From Liminaster sp017519885 (GTDB taxonomy: Bacteria; Bacteroidota; Bacteroidia; Bacteroidales; UBA3663), in contig JAFWRO010000015.1 of NCBI GenBank assembly GCA_017519885.1, positions 1 through 64,000 of the forward strand: 64,000 nt of DNA. The letters are read 5' to 3'. Of the stretch, positions 26,194 through 34,432 are shown piece after piece; within the stretch, counting starts at the first letter, position 1, and each line of letters opens with the position of its first letter. Both the position numbers and the translations under genes were made by a program. The notes under the pieces are model-generated. The model was not told where the DNA came from and made no database searches. It worked only from the letters and a program-made list of their open reading frames with translations.

Positions 26194-28557
26194 ATGAAAA
26201 GTTATTTGAAATTCCTTTCGAGGAACAAGCTATATACGTTCATAAACGTGGTGGGACTGGCCATCTCGCTCATGTTTGTCATCCTGCTGGGTGACTATGC
26301 ATGGCGTCAGTACAGCATCGACTCGTGGCACAAGAATGCCGACCGAATCTACCTGATGGGCGATCAGGAGCTGTTCTACATCTGGCCTCAGGCAGCCCGT
26401 GAGATCCAGGATATGTGTCCCGAGGTGGAACAGACTTGCTGCGTGATGAGCCAGCGAGGAAAGATCAAGTATGGCCAGCGGGAAATAATAGATGGTGAAA
26501 ACGAAAACGGCATCATCATGCTGGTCGATTCGACGTTCTTCAACTTCTTCGATTTCGAGCTGGTGAAGGGCAATCGTCCGACGGCGCTCGATGCGCCCGA
26601 CAAGTGTGTCATCACCGAGCGATTGGCGCAGCGCCTCTTTGGCGAAAGGAATCCCATTGGCGAGACCGTGGAGATTGTGGGTGAACGCAGTGTGTTTATC
26701 AACAACGAAGACCCATTCGACAGCACATTGGTCTATACCATCAGTGCCGTTGTCGAGAACCTGGACCGAACCGTCCTGCCAAACGAGACGCAGATCATCG
26801 CCAGTATGAAGCGGTTCCCCCAAGTGATGGGCTATGAGCTCAAGAACAACGTCTTCGCCTACAGTGGAACAGGTGCCTGCAAGGCATTCTTCATGCTTCA
26901 ATCTGGTACTACGTTCGATGCAAAGATGAAGGTGGTGGAAGAGCATTTGCACAATAACTATTACTGGACCGACAACAGCCACCTCACCATGACGCCGCTC
27001 AAGGAAGTGATGTTTGCCCCGCAGAACAATGGCTCGGGCATGCAAAAGGGCGACAAGACGAGGCTCCGCATCCTGTTGGCCGCCGTATTGGCCATCCTCT
27101 TTTTCGCCTTGAGCAACTACGTCAACCTGACGGTCGCCAACACGGGCTTCCGCGCCAAGGAGATGGCTACACGCCGCCTCTTCGGCAGTAGCCAGCAGCA
27201 GATTTCGCTGAAGCTGATTGCTGAATCGACGTTGATGGTCGCCGTGTCGTTTGTCATCGGCCTGGCCCTGGCATTCTGTTTCCGAGAAGATGCAGCCTCG
27301 TTGTTCAGGGGAAAGATTGAACTGGTGAGAGATATCAATCCGAGTACTGTCGGCATCTGCCTCGGCTTCATCCTGCTGACGGGCATCATTTCGGGCATAC
27401 TGCCCTCGTGGCATATTTCCCGCTATCAGCCCATCGACATCGTAAAGGGAAATTTCCGCTTCCGCTCAAAGATGGTGCTTGGCAAGGTGTTCATCATCCT
27501 GCAGAACGTCATCACCGTCGTTATGCTCACATCAGCCCTTGTCATCTGGCTCCAGTTGAACCATCTGATCCACGCGCCCCTCGGCTTCAACTACGAGAAC
27601 ATTTGTTTCGTCAGTCCGCCCAAGGAAAAGGAACAGGCGGTCAGAAGCCAATTGGAGAATATGCCCTTTGTCGAAGGAATCGGCAATTTCCAGGGCACCG
27701 ATTTCATTGGGTATTCTTCCAGCACACGTACCATCAACGTCGATGAGAAGTCTGTCAACATATTCTTGACATATTTGGATAAGGCAGCCTTCGACCTTTA
27801 CGGATTGGAGATTCTTCGGGATTATGGTCCCGTCAGTGACGGTTATTACCTCAACGAGGAGGCCATGCGTCGGTGGGGATTGACCGAAGACGACCGCGAG
27901 ATGCCTTGGGGCAACGGAACGACAAAGCCGATAGCCGGCATCATCAAGGATTTCCATCGTGTCAATATCCTGGAGAGTCTGGTGCCTTTCGCCATCCAGG
28001 TGAGAGACGACTTGGACTATCCTACCTTCCTTATCAAGACGAATGGAGACAAGAAAGCCAAGGAGAAACTGGTCGAGATGCTGAGGGAATTGGGTTGTGC
28101 CGAGGCTACGCTGCCCTGGATTGTCAATAGTTCCGAGGATGTGATTGCCGAAACCTTCGACACCCATCGTCACACGCTTCGCATCATCACGCTCTTTACA
28201 TTCATGGCCATCGTCATCTCCGTGCTTGGCTTCGTTGGCATGTCGCTCTTCTTCATTCGTCAGCGCAAGAAGGAGATGGGCATTCGCAAGATCATGGGCA
28301 GCACATCGGGCGAGGTCTTCCGGCTGATGCTTCGCACATTCTGCGCCCCGCTCGTGGTATCTTTCGTTGTGGCTGTACCCATTGCATGGCATTTCATGAG
28401 CCAATGGCTCGAGGGTTTCAGCTACCGTATCACGCTTAGTCCCTGGTTCTTCGTTGCCACTTGCCTCTTCTCGCTCTTCGTGGCTGTCATTTCGGTGGGC
28501 ATTCAGATACTTCGTGCTGTCACTGCCAATCCGGTGGAGAGTATCAAGGTGGAGTGA
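26194..28557 (+). CDS. MacB/FtsX-type ABC transporter permease 1
   Basis: The 787-residue inner-membrane permease has no ATPase domain. It has an N-terminal span after the conserved start MKSYLKFLSRNKLYT, a large periplasmic MacB-PCD domain (about 45-280), an FtsX domain of three to four spans with coupling helix (KEMATRRLFGSSQQQ, about 290-400), a further span near 430, a second smaller periplasmic domain, and a second FtsX domain (about 665-780, coupling helix KKEMGIRKIMGSTSGE). Such permeases pass substrates or mechanical force to a HlyD/TolC partner rather than importing nutrients. It is the third gene of the tolC operon; the ATPase must come from elsewhere, possibly 56568-57242. Confidence 0.9.
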   Translation: MKSYLKFLSRNKLYTFINVVGLAISLMFVILLGDYAWRQYSIDSWHKNADRIYLMGDQELFYIWPQAAREIQDMCPEVEQTCCVMSQRGKIKYGQREIIDGENENGIIMLVDSTFFNFFDFELVKGNRPTALDAPDKCVITERLAQRLFGERNPIGETVEIVGERSVFINNEDPFDSTLVYTISAVVENLDRTVLPNETQIIASMKRFPQVMGYELKNNVFAYSGTGACKAFFMLQSGTTFDAKMKVVEEHLHNNYYWTDNSHLTMTPLKEVMFAPQNNGSGMQKGDKTRLRILLAAVLAILFFALSNYVNLTVANTGFRAKEMATRRLFGSSQQQISLKLIAESTLMVAVSFVIGLALAFCFREDAASLFRGKIELVRDINPSTVGICLGFILLTGIISGILPSWHISRYQPIDIVKGNFRFRSKMVLGKVFIILQNVITVVMLTSALVIWLQLNHLIHAPLGFNYENICFVSPPKEKEQAVRSQLENMPFVEGIGNFQGTDFIGYSSSTRTINVDEKSVNIFLTYLDKAAFDLYGLEILRDYGPVSDGYYLNEEAMRRWGLTEDDREMPWGNGTTKPIAGIIKDFHRVNILESLVPFAIQVRDDLDYPTFLIKTNGDKKAKEKLVEMLRELGCAEATLPWIVNSSEDVIAETFDTHRHTLRIITLFTFMAIVISVLGFVGMSLFFIRQRKKEMGIRKIMGSTSGEVFRLMLRTFCAPLVVSFVVAVPIAWHFMSQWLEGFSYRITLSPWFFVATCLFSLFVAVISVGIQILRAVTANPVESIKVE

Positions 28558-28576
28558 AGATTTGAAGGGCTTTGTA

Positions 28577-28755
28577 GGGTAGTAAAAGGGGAGTAAAAAG
28601 GTAGTAAAAGGGACGATACTACCTTCTTCCCCAAATACTTTTGCCTCTTGCCACTCCAAATATTTACCCAACGTGACATTTCAAATATTGACCCAACATC
28701 ACATTTGTCCCTTTTACTCCCCTTTTACTCCTTTTTTACTACTCTTTTACTCCCC
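28577..28755. repeat. Polypurine/polypyrimidine inverted element, copy 6
   Basis: Left arm GTAGTAAAAGGGG units end in GGGACGAT. The right arm starts ATTTGTCCC and has TTTTACTCC/TTTTACTAC units. The centre holds two copies of an AAATATT-ACCCAAC segment and is closely related to copy 5. It lies between FtsX permeases 1 and 2. Confidence 0.8.
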
Positions 28756-28766
28756 AAATATAATCT

Positions 28767-31118
28767 ATGAACCTATTTCCCAAAGGCCAAGGGGGCCTTA
28801 TCAAAGTCATATCGCTGGCCATCGGCCTGACTGTCGGGCTGGTGTTGATAGCCAAGGTGGAACTCGAACGCAACTTCGATCGCTGCGTCGTGGAGAAGGA
28901 GTATGTGTACGAGCTTTATGAGAACTTCGAGCGAAACGGAGGTGAGAAAGTCGAGTATGGAGCCACGCCGGGCGGTGTCGTTCCAGCCATGTGCCGATAC
29001 GTGCCCGAAATCGTCGTGGGCACACGCTATACCGGCCAGTTCGAAAACGAGAAACTCGTCCTGGAGAATGGACAGCGCTACAGTTTCAGAAATTGCATCT
29101 TTGCCGACTCCTGCTTCTTCGACATTTTCGGCACAAGGATTCTGGTAGGCGACTGGAAGCAGATCATGACCGTGCCTCGTCAGTGCCTCGTCAGCCGCTC
29201 GCTCAGCGAGAAGCTGGGTGGCGATGTCGTGGGTCGAACGTTCAACTTCGTGCCAGCACCGGGCAAGCCGATGACCATCAGCGGCATCTTCGAGGATTTC
29301 GACGAGAACAGCTCCTTCGGTACCCTCGACATCGTGATGTCATTGCCATCCATCGGCATCTATTCGTGGGATGGCTCGCAGAACCTCAACGGCAATGACC
29401 GCTATCATTCGTTCGTGCGCCTTACACCAAATGCCGATCTGAAGAAGATACAGGACGAGATAAAGGTGATGGTGCAGGAGATTTATCCTTGGGAAGAGCT
29501 GCGTGCGGCAGGTTATACCGATCTGGGCTTCGGTTTTTATCCCGTCAGCGAGAAGCGGATGAACAATACCACGGTGCGTACCACCAGCATTATCCTCTTG
29601 ATTGTGGCCTTTGTGATGTTGTTCACGGCTGTGATGAATTACATCCTCGTGGTTATCAGCTCGCTGGTGGCAAGGGCACGACTCGTGGCACTGCGCAAGG
29701 TGATGGGCGCGCCCAAGCGGGAGTTCTATCTGAAAACGCTGGCCGAAGCCTTTGGGCATCTTCTGTTGGCCTTGCTCATTATGTTCCTGCTGCTATGGGC
29801 TGGGCAGGATTGGATACGCGACCTGATGGGAATTAGTTTGGGAACGCTCTTTTCGTCACAGACTTACGTCATTTTGGCCCTCGTTTGTCTCATCGTTCTC
29901 TTCTGTTGTGGTCTCTTGCCGGGTTACATCTATTCGCGCATCCCGCTGACCTATGCCTATCGTCTCTATAGCGAAAGCAAACGCGTGTGGAAACTCTCAT
30001 TGCTGGCCTTCCAGTTCGTGTTGAGCACCATGCTGCTCTGCATCCTCAGCACCATCTATCGCCAGTACGACTATATGCTCAACAAGGACATGGGCTACGA
30101 ATATGAGAATGTGGCCTATATCCCAATCGCTCATCCTTCGGATTCGACCATCGTCTTGGCCCGTGAGATTGAGAAGCTGCCGTGTGTCGAGAGCACAGCG
30201 ACGGCCTATTCGCTCTTCTTGCAGTGGCAGAGCGGCAACAACATCATGCTGCCCGAAGATACGCGAGAGTTGTTCAACTATGCTTGCATGTATTTTTCCC
30301 AGCCGGGCATTGTCGAAACGATGGGGCTGACGATTGTGCAGGGCCGGAATATGTCACCACTAGAAGATAAAAGGTTTATTCCCGAAGTTATCGTCAATGA
30401 GAAGTTCGCCAAGATGCTCAAGGAGTTTACGGGATGGGACAACGTCGTAGGACAATCGGTCGTGAGCACAGAGATTGGCCGCGAGTATCCGCTCACCATC
30501 GTTGGCGTTGTGAAGGACTTTACGATTGGTACCCTTGTGAACCTTGACCAGCGTCCCACCATGTTCATCAATGGCACTCTCTTCGCTAACTATGTCCTGC
30601 TGAAGTTCAACGACCTGACACCCGACAACATGACTGCGGTTCAGCAGCTCTGCGACCGCCTCTATCCCGATGCCGAATTCCAGGTGAAGCGTTATGGCGA
30701 CGAACTTGCCGACAGTTATCACGAGACGCAGCATACACGCGACCTTATCCTCATCGGATGCTTGGCTGCCTTGCTCATCACGCTCATCGGTCTGATTGGA
30801 TACATCCGCGACGAGGTGCAACGTCGCACTCGTGAACTGGCTATTCGCAAGGTGATGGGTGCCACAGTAGGAGAATTGCAGAGCCTCTTCTTGCGCAGTA
30901 TCGCCATCATCGCCCTGCCTTCGATTATCGTTGGTGTTGCCTTGGGCTGGTATTTCAGTATGTTGCTGATGGAGCAGTTTGCCGACAAGATTGAACTCCA
31001 CGCATGGATCTTTGCCCTTGATGCCCTTGTCATCATCGCTATCATCGCGCTTGTCGTCTTCTTCCAAACCCGTCAGGTCGCTTTGCGTAATCCGGTGGAG
31101 AATATCAAGACGGAGTAA
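28767..31118 (+). CDS. MacB/FtsX-type ABC transporter permease 2
   Basis: The 783-residue inner-membrane permease has two FtsX halves, like its upstream neighbour, but a shortened, different N-terminus (MNLFPKGQGGLIKVISLAIG instead of MKSYLKFLSRNK). Coupling helices are RLVALRKVMGAPKRE and RELAIRKVMGATVGE. It ends VALRNPVENIKTE, the family's typical NP-E-IK-E ending. It is the last gene of the tolC-HlyD-FtsX-FtsX operon. Two non-identical permeases in one operon suggest a heterodimer or two alternative pumps sharing one adaptor. No ATPase lies nearby. Confidence 0.9.
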   Translation: MNLFPKGQGGLIKVISLAIGLTVGLVLIAKVELERNFDRCVVEKEYVYELYENFERNGGEKVEYGATPGGVVPAMCRYVPEIVVGTRYTGQFENEKLVLENGQRYSFRNCIFADSCFFDIFGTRILVGDWKQIMTVPRQCLVSRSLSEKLGGDVVGRTFNFVPAPGKPMTISGIFEDFDENSSFGTLDIVMSLPSIGIYSWDGSQNLNGNDRYHSFVRLTPNADLKKIQDEIKVMVQEIYPWEELRAAGYTDLGFGFYPVSEKRMNNTTVRTTSIILLIVAFVMLFTAVMNYILVVISSLVARARLVALRKVMGAPKREFYLKTLAEAFGHLLLALLIMFLLLWAGQDWIRDLMGISLGTLFSSQTYVILALVCLIVLFCCGLLPGYIYSRIPLTYAYRLYSESKRVWKLSLLAFQFVLSTMLLCILSTIYRQYDYMLNKDMGYEYENVAYIPIAHPSDSTIVLAREIEKLPCVESTATAYSLFLQWQSGNNIMLPEDTRELFNYACMYFSQPGIVETMGLTIVQGRNMSPLEDKRFIPEVIVNEKFAKMLKEFTGWDNVVGQSVVSTEIGREYPLTIVGVVKDFTIGTLVNLDQRPTMFINGTLFANYVLLKFNDLTPDNMTAVQQLCDRLYPDAEFQVKRYGDELADSYHETQHTRDLILIGCLAALLITLIGLIGYIRDEVQRRTRELAIRKVMGATVGELQSLFLRSIAIIALPSIIVGVALGWYFSMLLMEQFADKIELHAWIFALDALVIIAIIALVVFFQTRQVALRNPVENIKTE

Positions 31119-31218
31119 CTTCTTGCAAATTGAAGGGATTCTGATGAAAAAAACTATTTTGTACATCAGGCGATAAGATTGCTTGTCCCAAAATTGGAAA
31201 GAACTATCTTTTATCGGA

Positions 31219-31628
31219 GCATACAGATTTGGTAGATAGAATCTGTATGCTCCGATCTGCGCATACATATTTGGTAGATGAAATCTGTATGCTCCGAGCG
31301 CAGCATACATATTTGGTGGATGAAATCTGTATGCTCCGACCGCGGCATACAGTTTTGGTAGATGAAATATGTATGCTCCGACCGCGGCATACAGTTTTGG
31401 TAGATAGAATCTGTATGCTCCAATCGCGGCATACATATTTGGTAGATGAAAACTGTATGCTCCAACCGCGGCATACATATTTGGTAGATGAAATCTGTAT
31501 GCTCCAATCGTGGCATACATATTTGGTAGATGAAATCTGTATGCTCCAATCGTGGCATACATATTTGGTAGATGAAATCTGTATACTCCCAGCGGAGAAT
31601 ACAGTTTTGATAAATGAAATCTGTATGC
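31219..31628. repeat. Ten-unit 42-bp tandem array of palindromes
   Basis: Units begin at 31219 and recur every 42 bp to 31597. Each has the dyad GCATACA...TGTATGC with a TTTGGTAGAT-like centre; in unit 1 the stem is 11 bp and perfect (GCATACAGATT). The 10-bp links between dyads vary (CTCCGACCGC, CTCCAATCGT and similar). Units 7 and 8 are almost the same, while the last two have decayed, the usual pattern for arrays growing by slippage or unequal crossover. 42 bp is four helical turns, so all dyads face one side of the DNA. Confidence 0.92.
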
Positions 31629-31694
31629 CACGGTTGAAGATAGGTTACATTGATTGTTTAACTTCGGATTTTCTGCAGATGTCCATTCTTTTTC

Positions 31695-31730
31695 GGACGA
31701 AATCTATCCAAAAGCTGGAGGATTTCGTCC
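31695..31730. repeat. Conserved-loop hairpin, copy 1
   Basis: The 10-bp perfect stem GGACGAAATC/GATTTCGTCC encloses a loop TATCCAAAAGCTGGAG. The loop matches that of the hairpins at 49755 and 51358, while the stem differs at two paired positions, both compensated. It lies between the 42-bp array and the promoter at 31767. Confidence 0.75.
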
Positions 31731-31766
31731 AAATTGTTTTTGTTACATGTCTTATATTTGTGATCG

Positions 31767-31863
31767 TGTAAAAGAATCATACACTATAGTGTATAATATT
31801 TTGACAAACCGTTTTTGGAACCATGAGAAACCTTGCACAGATTTAGAAAGAGGAGTAACTTTG
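31767..31863 (+). promoter_or_regulatory. Two-dyad regulon promoter upstream of the OMP beta-barrel gene
   Basis: Dyad 1 at 31767-31783 and dyad 2 at 31790-31806 each fit TGT-N11-ACA. The -7 box TAACTTTG is at 31856-31863 with TTGC 19 bp before. Centre spacings are 23 and 58 bp, as in the other five members. Confidence 0.85.
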
Positions 31864-31905
31864 CAGTGTAAAAAAAATTATTAATCTCTAATACATTGCA
31901 TAATT

Positions 31906-34212
31906 ATGAAAAAGATTATTCTTTCTACACTGGTGTGTTTCGTGTTTATTGCCTCTATAGCACAAAGCATAAATGGCCGTGTCATCGATGAGCAGGCACA
32001 GCCTATGGCATTCGCTAATGTCGTTTTGCTCAATAGGTCCGATTCCACATTTATCACAGGTGAAGTGACAAAAGCGGACGGAACATTCTATATTGCAACA
32101 GATCGGAAAGATGGATTGCTGAAAGTGTCGAGTGTCGGATACGAAACAAGGTATCTCGATGCACGACAGGGTAATGTGAGCGATATTGTTATGCTATCCA
32201 ACATGCAGGAATTGGGCGAAGTGGAGGTGAATGCGATAAAGCCAACACACAAATTGACCACCGAAGGCATAATGACGACCGTCGAGCATACACTCCTCAG
32301 CAAGGCGGGCACAGCAAATGACGTGCTGCAAAACTTGCCCGGTGTGCAGAAGAAACAGGATGGTATTGAAGTATTTGGCAAGGGTACACCCATTATATAT
32401 ATTAATGGGCGACAAATGCGAAACAAGGCCGAACTTGACCAAATGAAGAGTGAGAACATAAAGAGCGTAGAACTTATAACCAATCCGGGTGCCAAATATG
32501 ATGCCCAGGTCGAGTCGGTCATCCTTATCAAGACTCGCCGCCAGCAAGGAGAAGGCTGGAGCGGTGATGTCCAGTCGCATTATCGACAGGGCTATAGGCC
32601 AAATCTCGACCTTGGTTTGAACTGGAATTATCGCTACAAGGGACTCGATGTATTCGGCAGCGTATGGTACAACGACAATCAGTATCGAGAACGTGACCGT
32701 ATTGCCCTCGATGTCCTGGCCGATACACTATGGCGCATGGATGAACATTCCAATGCCGATAGCCACCATCAGTCGATCTATTCTTCGACAGGTATCAACT
32801 ACATTCTCAATGATCAGCACTCGTTGGGTTTTCGCTATGAGACGAAAACTTACCTGAAGCACAAGGGAACAGGTACTTTTATCGCCGACGTGACGGCAGA
32901 TGGAGTATATTATGACCACCTTGATAATGATCTCGAGCGTGAGACCACCTCGAATATGCCGCACACGATTAATGCCTATTACAATGGTAAGGTGGGCAAG
33001 ACATCCATCGATTTCAACACCGACTATATGTTCTATAAGGATCGTGAGAATTTTTTCAACAATGAGGTAAGCCGAGAGCAGATAAGTCGCATCGTTACCA
33101 GCACCAATATAGTTCGTAACCAGTTGTGGGCATCGAAGCTTATCCTTTCGTGGCCTCTTTGGAAAGGCAACCTGCAGGCTGGAACAGAATACATCCACAC
33201 CAATCGCAATGACGACTATATCAATCCTGAACAGGTAGTTCCCACATCCCAGACCGAGCAGCGGGAGCGCAGTTTTAGCTTCTTTGCAGAATTTAGTCGG
33301 CCGTTGCCTTTTGGCCAGATTCGTCTTGGGCTGCGCAATGAAAACGTCAACACGGATTACTTCGCCCTTGGCGTACATCAACCCGAGCAGAGCCGCAATT
33401 ATCATCATGTCTTCCCGACTGCTGCCCTGATGGCCCGTGTTGGTAAGGTACAGCTTATGGCCAACTATGCAGTCAGGATTCAGCGTCCTTACTATTGGAT
33501 GCTCAGCGGTAATGTGACCTATGCCAATCGCTTCACATGGCAGAGCGGTAACCCGATGCTTCAGCCTACCATAAGAAACCAGTTTTCGTTGATGGCTATG
33601 TATAATTGGGTACGTGTAGCATTAGACTATAAACATACGTCTGATGAAATAATCAATGTCGCTGAAATTGTGGAAGGTAGTGAGGCCACAACCATCATCA
33701 CACGTGCCAATGTCAAACATTCCGATGGCTTGCGTGCTATGCTCATCCTTTCGCCTCGTTTCGGTTTCTACCAGCCCTCGTTGACAGTCGCACTTATCAA
33801 GGATTGGATCAAGATTCCTTCACCAACAGGTACGATAAGTCCGAAGAATCCCATCGGTCTTATCCAGTCGAACAACAATTTCCAGTTGACGAAAACCCTC
33901 ACAGCTACAGCGAGCCTGCAGGTTACTACGACTGGTAACCAACAAAACATAACACTTACTAAACCTGTTTATGTGGCGGACATCAGTGTGACCAAGACTT
34001 TCTTCAATGATCGTCTTTCGGTGAAGTTGGGAGGTCGCAACCTGTTCAACTCGCAAGAGCATATCCGAATCAATTATGGTTCGCGTATGCTATCGCAGAT
34101 AAATCATCATGACTCTCGCTTGTTTGAATTGTCCATTCGATACAGTTTCAATTCCACCTCTTCGAAGTACAAGGGTACGGGTGCAGGAAGCGAGGAGAAG
34201 AGCCGTTTCTGA
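31906..34212 (+). CDS. Outer-membrane beta-barrel protein, TonB-receptor-like (OMP_b-brl family)
   Basis: The 768-residue exported protein (MKKIILSTLVCFVFIASIAQ) has a carboxypeptidase-regulatory-like domain (about 22-100, INGRVIDEQAQPMAFANVVLL), a plug (about 115-215, with GTANDVLQNLPGVQKK and IYINGRQMRNKAELDQM then SVELITNPGAKYDAQ), and a barrel to the end. This order is that of the OMP_b-brl_3 group, TonB-dependent-like proteins often regulated with ABC pumps or two-component systems. It has the two-dyad promoter, so it appears co-regulated with the FtsX genes. Ligand unknown. Its base composition is more AT-rich than the FtsX genes. Confidence 0.85.
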   Translation: MKKIILSTLVCFVFIASIAQSINGRVIDEQAQPMAFANVVLLNRSDSTFITGEVTKADGTFYIATDRKDGLLKVSSVGYETRYLDARQGNVSDIVMLSNMQELGEVEVNAIKPTHKLTTEGIMTTVEHTLLSKAGTANDVLQNLPGVQKKQDGIEVFGKGTPIIYINGRQMRNKAELDQMKSENIKSVELITNPGAKYDAQVESVILIKTRRQQGEGWSGDVQSHYRQGYRPNLDLGLNWNYRYKGLDVFGSVWYNDNQYRERDRIALDVLADTLWRMDEHSNADSHHQSIYSSTGINYILNDQHSLGFRYETKTYLKHKGTGTFIADVTADGVYYDHLDNDLERETTSNMPHTINAYYNGKVGKTSIDFNTDYMFYKDRENFFNNEVSREQISRIVTSTNIVRNQLWASKLILSWPLWKGNLQAGTEYIHTNRNDDYINPEQVVPTSQTEQRERSFSFFAEFSRPLPFGQIRLGLRNENVNTDYFALGVHQPEQSRNYHHVFPTAALMARVGKVQLMANYAVRIQRPYYWMLSGNVTYANRFTWQSGNPMLQPTIRNQFSLMAMYNWVRVALDYKHTSDEIINVAEIVEGSEATTIITRANVKHSDGLRAMLILSPRFGFYQPSLTVALIKDWIKIPSPTGTISPKNPIGLIQSNNNFQLTKTLTATASLQVTTTGNQQNITLTKPVYVADISVTKTFFNDRLSVKLGGRNLFNSQEHIRINYGSRMLSQINHHDSRLFELSIRYSFNSTSSKYKGTGAGSEEKSRF

Positions 34213-34213
34213 T

Positions 34214-34290
34214 ATGGGCGAAGAAAAACTGATTACGCGATGAAAAGTCTTAGCCCGAGGATGATTCTTGCGGCAGGAGATTTCGCCCAT
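34214..34290. repeat. Long-range inverted repeat after the OMP gene
   Basis: ATGGGCGAA at 34214-34222 is complementary to TTCGCCCAT at 34282-34290, with about 60 nt between. The GGGCGAA core recalls the conserved-loop hairpins, but the centre does not match. It may help end transcription; support is weak. Confidence 0.3.
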
Positions 34291-34314
34291 TAGGGGTACA
34301 AAAGGAAGATAGAG

Positions 34315-34411
34315 TGTCAAATTTTTAGACACAATGCTGTATAAAATTTAGACATTCGTGTCCTGCGAGGGTCAAAACCTTTGGAGAATTGCTGATTTTG
34401 GCGTATCTTTG
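34315..34411 (+). promoter_or_regulatory. Two-dyad regulon promoter upstream of FtsX permease 3
   Basis: Dyad 1 at 34315-34331 and dyad 2 at 34338-34354 fit TGT-N11-ACA. The -7 box TATCTTTG is at 34404-34411 with TTGG 19 bp before it. Spacings are 23 and 58 bp. Confidence 0.85.
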
Positions 34412-34432
34412 TGCTGAAAAAAGAAAAGAGCA

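Larger units (their letters stand above)
31119..31905. other. Intergenic region holding the 42-bp array, a hairpin and a promoter
   Basis: No convincing gene lies in this stretch. Open frames exist on both strands only because the 42-bp repeat unit is a multiple of three. It holds the tandem array (31219-31628), a conserved-loop hairpin (31695-31730) and the two-dyad promoter (31767-31863) of the next gene. The end of the FtsX operon shows no clear terminator before the array, so the array itself may end transcription. Confidence 0.75.

Noticed and set aside
31219..31628. CRISPR array
   Set aside because: Units repeat in tandem every 42 bp with only 10 bp of related link sequence between dyads, and no cas genes are present. 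Spacers of the usual 25-40 bp are missing.
31211..31771. Open frames on both strands over the 42-bp array
   Set aside because: The unit is 14 codons long and happens to have no stops, so repeated peptides appear on both strands. There is no start signal or signal peptide, and the frame overlaps the next promoter.
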